Source of the DNA: Diphasiastrum complanatum
Lineage: Eukaryota; Streptophyta; Lycopodiopsida; Lycopodiales; Lycopodiaceae
DNA: 64,000 nucleotides
Assembly (NCBI GenBank): GCA_029204225.1
Contig: CM055111.1
Location: 25,169,874-25,233,873, forward strand
Reading direction: 5' to 3'
Under the pieces are notes generated by a model. The model was given only the letters and a program-made list of their open reading frames with translations. It did no database searches and was not told where the DNA came from. Position 1 is the first letter of the stretch. The number at the start of each line of letters is the position of its first letter. The position numbers and the translations under genes are program-made. Shown here piece after piece: positions 61,967 to 64,000 of this stretch.

Positions 61967-62289
61967 AGTTGAGAATACAATTTAAAACCCGACCGAATCA
62001 ATATCCATAGCACAACGTTAAGTGCAACAAGACAAGACAAGACATAATTGCTCTTCCACAAACTGTATATTCACACTCCTTCGCAAGTACAAAGATAAAA
62101 TTGCTTAAGGGCACTCAAAGGGCTCGTAAAGAAAGACGACCCGATAATTCTAGAACTGGGCACACGTGCTACCGTCAAAATTAGAAAGCACTGTATAAGT
62201 CGATCGTTGCTATTTTAATTTTAAAGTCGAATTTCATAGCCAAAAACTTCAACCAAAAGATTAACAAGAACTCGAACTTAGCATGTCCG

Positions 62290-62765
62290 ATACACTGATG
62301 AGTTCGCTCACTATTTTATTCAGGAGCCAACCATAGTTGAGGAAGTGATGTCACAGGCTGATTTAGATCTTTGGAAAGAAGCAATGGACAAGGAGTACAA
62401 CTCATTATTGAGGAACAATACGTGGACTATCACCAAGCTGCCAGAAGACAAAAAGATAATCGACTACAAATGGATCTTTAAGATCAAATACAAAGAAGAC
62501 GATAAGATCGACTAAATAAAAGCTCGACTCGTGGCAAGTGGATTTTCACAAATTTCCAATATCGACTACTTTGAAACCTTTCGTCCGGTTGTCAAACATA
62601 CTTTCATTCAACCTGCTATTGTCATATGTTGTTGCAGCAGATCTTGAGCTCAGTACACCAGATGGATGTACAAATGGCATTCCTCAATGGAGCTACCGAG
62701 GAGGACATCTACATGATCCAGCTAGAAGGCTATATCCTCAACGGTCAAGAAGATCAGGTATGCAA
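62290..62765 (+). pseudogene. Copia RT start fragment
   Basis: Reading with shifts: EPTIVEEVMSQADLDLWKEA, MDKEYNSLLRNNTWTITKLP, KKIIDYKWIFKIKYKEDDK, LVASGFSQISNIDYFETF and QLEGYILNGQEDQVC. It is related to 44060-44697. The frame turns to unrelated sequence directly after DQVC, where an LTR begins. Confidence 0.8.
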
Positions 62766-63583
62766 TGTGAAAAATTGGCAAAAATCTAGCTTGGTATTTT
62801 TTATGATAGAAGTTTGTAAGTGAATCTCAGATGTGTGGAGGATGTTCCCATGTGTGGAGAATTGTAATAAAAAATGTTTGATATAGGGGTCTCATAGAAT
62901 TTCATAGTCAAGCATTTAGGTGTAGGATGTTGATAGGGTCAAATTTGGCATAGATGGCAAATTATCCATTTCCACTTGTAATGCCACTATTGAGCCAAAA
63001 TAGAGTAGGAGGCCAAACTCGTGCCAATTAGAGTGTAGACAAGTGTAATGCTTTTGTTTGATGAAGTTTAAGAGGTCCAATAGGATTTAGAGGTAGAACC
63101 ATGAGTGGTCCAATAGAATTTGAGGTTTGCTTGAAAATGGTCCAATAGAATTTAGAGGTGCATGGATCAATGGTCCAGTAGAATTAAGAGGTGGCAAAGT
63201 GTGGTCCAATCATAGTTAAGCATAGTGGTAGCTCGTGGATCTACTAGTATCATTGTACTCCTCATTTGGATCTAATTGATTTTGAGATTGAGTGGATTTT
63301 GAGTGTAAGTGATTCTCTAGCTTTCTCTCTCTACCCGAGAGCTATTGATGATTTTCTCTCTCTACCCAAGGAGAGCAGCTTGTTTTTACTTACATTACTT
63401 TTGGAACACTTCCCACACATGTGAGTGAGAGTTGGAAGTGATTGAATGCATGTAGTAGTGTGTTTTTGCCATAGATTCAAAGATAGATCTTGAATCTCAA
63501 TCTAGTCTTGATCTTGGTGCATCTACACACCTTAGGAGATCACAAGTACATGTTGTGGACAGTCCATACGTGTGAAATCAACA
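62766..63583 (+). mobile_element. 5' LTR of Copia family H
   Basis: The inner end GTGAAATCAACA at 63583 abuts the PBS. The outer end TGTGAAAAATTGGC at 62766 is chosen because RT similarity stops there; TGTAAG at 62815 is an alternative. The possible target-site duplication is TGCAA (62761-62765). The LTR contains a CCAAT-bearing tandem repeat (63068-63215) and CATACGTGTGAAA near its inner end. Confidence 0.7.
63068..63215. repeat. Five-fold GGTCCAATAGAATTTAGAGG repeat in the LTR
   Basis: GGTCCAATAGGATTTAGAGG, GGTCCAATAGAATTTGAGG, GGTCCAATAGAATTTAGAGG, GGTCCAGTAGAATTAAGAGG and GGTCCAATCATAG follow each other about 33 bp apart. Four keep CCAAT. Confidence 0.85.
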
Positions 63584-64000
63584 TGGTATCAGAGCCTACC
63601 TAAGGTTACCATGCATTTTGATCCATTTGAGTGAAAACTATTCATCAATCTTGAGCTAGAAATTGTCAAGATCCATTTTCCTAGCTATCTTGTCCAATTT
63701 TGGATCAAAAGAGATCAATAGGGCATTGATTGGGTCTGACCTAGTACTGTACGAAATCAGGTGCTCAGACACATGTGAGGAACATCCAATTTTAGTTTGG
63801 GAGTTCTCTTTTGTGTTTGATCCAAAAATCTTGCTAGATAGCTTGTTTTGAAGCTATTTTTGTCTAGTGTTTTATGCAATCAGTTTCATTCATTTGGTTG
63901 TGCCAATCAAAAGTTATAAGCTTTTGAAGAGGGTTAGGTAGGGCACCTAGACCTGGGTGGACACATTTGGTTTGGTCAAGAGATTGCTTGTTTGATCCAA
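63584..64000 (+). mobile_element. PBS and leader of family H (runs off window)
   Basis: TGGTATCAGAGCC at 63584-63596 opens the leader. The remainder has no gag yet; the element continues beyond 64000. Confidence 0.8.

Larger units (their letters stand above)
59257..62218 (-). mobile_element. Copia family G element with short LTRs and internal deletions
   Basis: Short direct repeats flank it: 59257-59418 (162 bp, 3' LTR) and 61969-62218 (250 bp, 5' LTR). Both start TTGAGAATACAATTTAAAAC and end GCTATTTTAA. The left copy lacks about 88 bp, apparently lost between AAAAT-type microhomologies. The PBS is at 61956-61966 and the purine tract TTGAGGGAGAGAG (minus) at 59419-59431. The LTR ends do not show canonical TG...CA. 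The interior has a long leader (60772-61955), then a compact gag-protease-RT/RNase H frame. Confidence 0.85.

Overview
This is nuclear DNA from a land plant with a large, retrotransposon-rich genome. The evidence is two spliced, plant-type genes with GT-AG introns of 81-170 bp, dozens of decayed Ty1/copia polyprotein pieces, plant-type primer binding sites (TGGTATCAGAGC, matching the initiator Met tRNA), and long CT/GA microsatellites. I could not identify the species. Short introns in a very repeat-rich setting would fit a fern or other large-genome plant, but that is a weak inference.

Only two genes look intact. One is a two-exon A-type (CYP71-clan-like) cytochrome P450 at 13875-15576 (526 aa). 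The other is a five-exon PP2C-type protein phosphatase at 54101-56111 (492 aa, with an N-myristoylation-like start). They share no visible pathway.

Layout. 1-1594: start of a minus-strand Copia element with its 5' LTR. 1595-8609: an intronless chimeric pseudogene (short-chain dehydrogenase piece joined to a hexokinase-like piece and unknown segments), split by a 5.3 kb LTR element (2508-7784) that has gag-like pieces, a tRNA-Asp-type PBS and a 27-bp minisatellite, but no pol. 8776-13874: PPT and LTR relic, microsatellite, integrase fragment, mostly empty. 13875-15576: P450. 16000-51200: a dense, nested graveyard of Ty1/copia elements on both strands. I distinguish at least eight families by LTR ends, including a clear 667-bp-LTR element (37942-40300) inserted into the RNase H of another element with a perfect 5-bp duplication. 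51200-54100: unexplained repeats and the PP2C upstream region. 54101-56111: PP2C. 56112-59256: nothing recognised. 59257-64000: a compact minus-strand Copia derivative with internal deletions that keep open frames, an RT fragment, and the 5' LTR and leader of a Copia element running off the window.

The most interesting points are the chimeric host-gene ORF with PPT-LTR-like sequence behind it and its dateable insertion, recurrent CACACGTGTG palindromes in unrelated LTRs, TTCGCGAA-type motif clusters, a CCAAT-bearing tandem array in one LTR, and two shortened Copia polyprotein ORFs in which deletions fuse distant domains in frame. No RNA gene, CRISPR array or prokaryote-like operon was seen.
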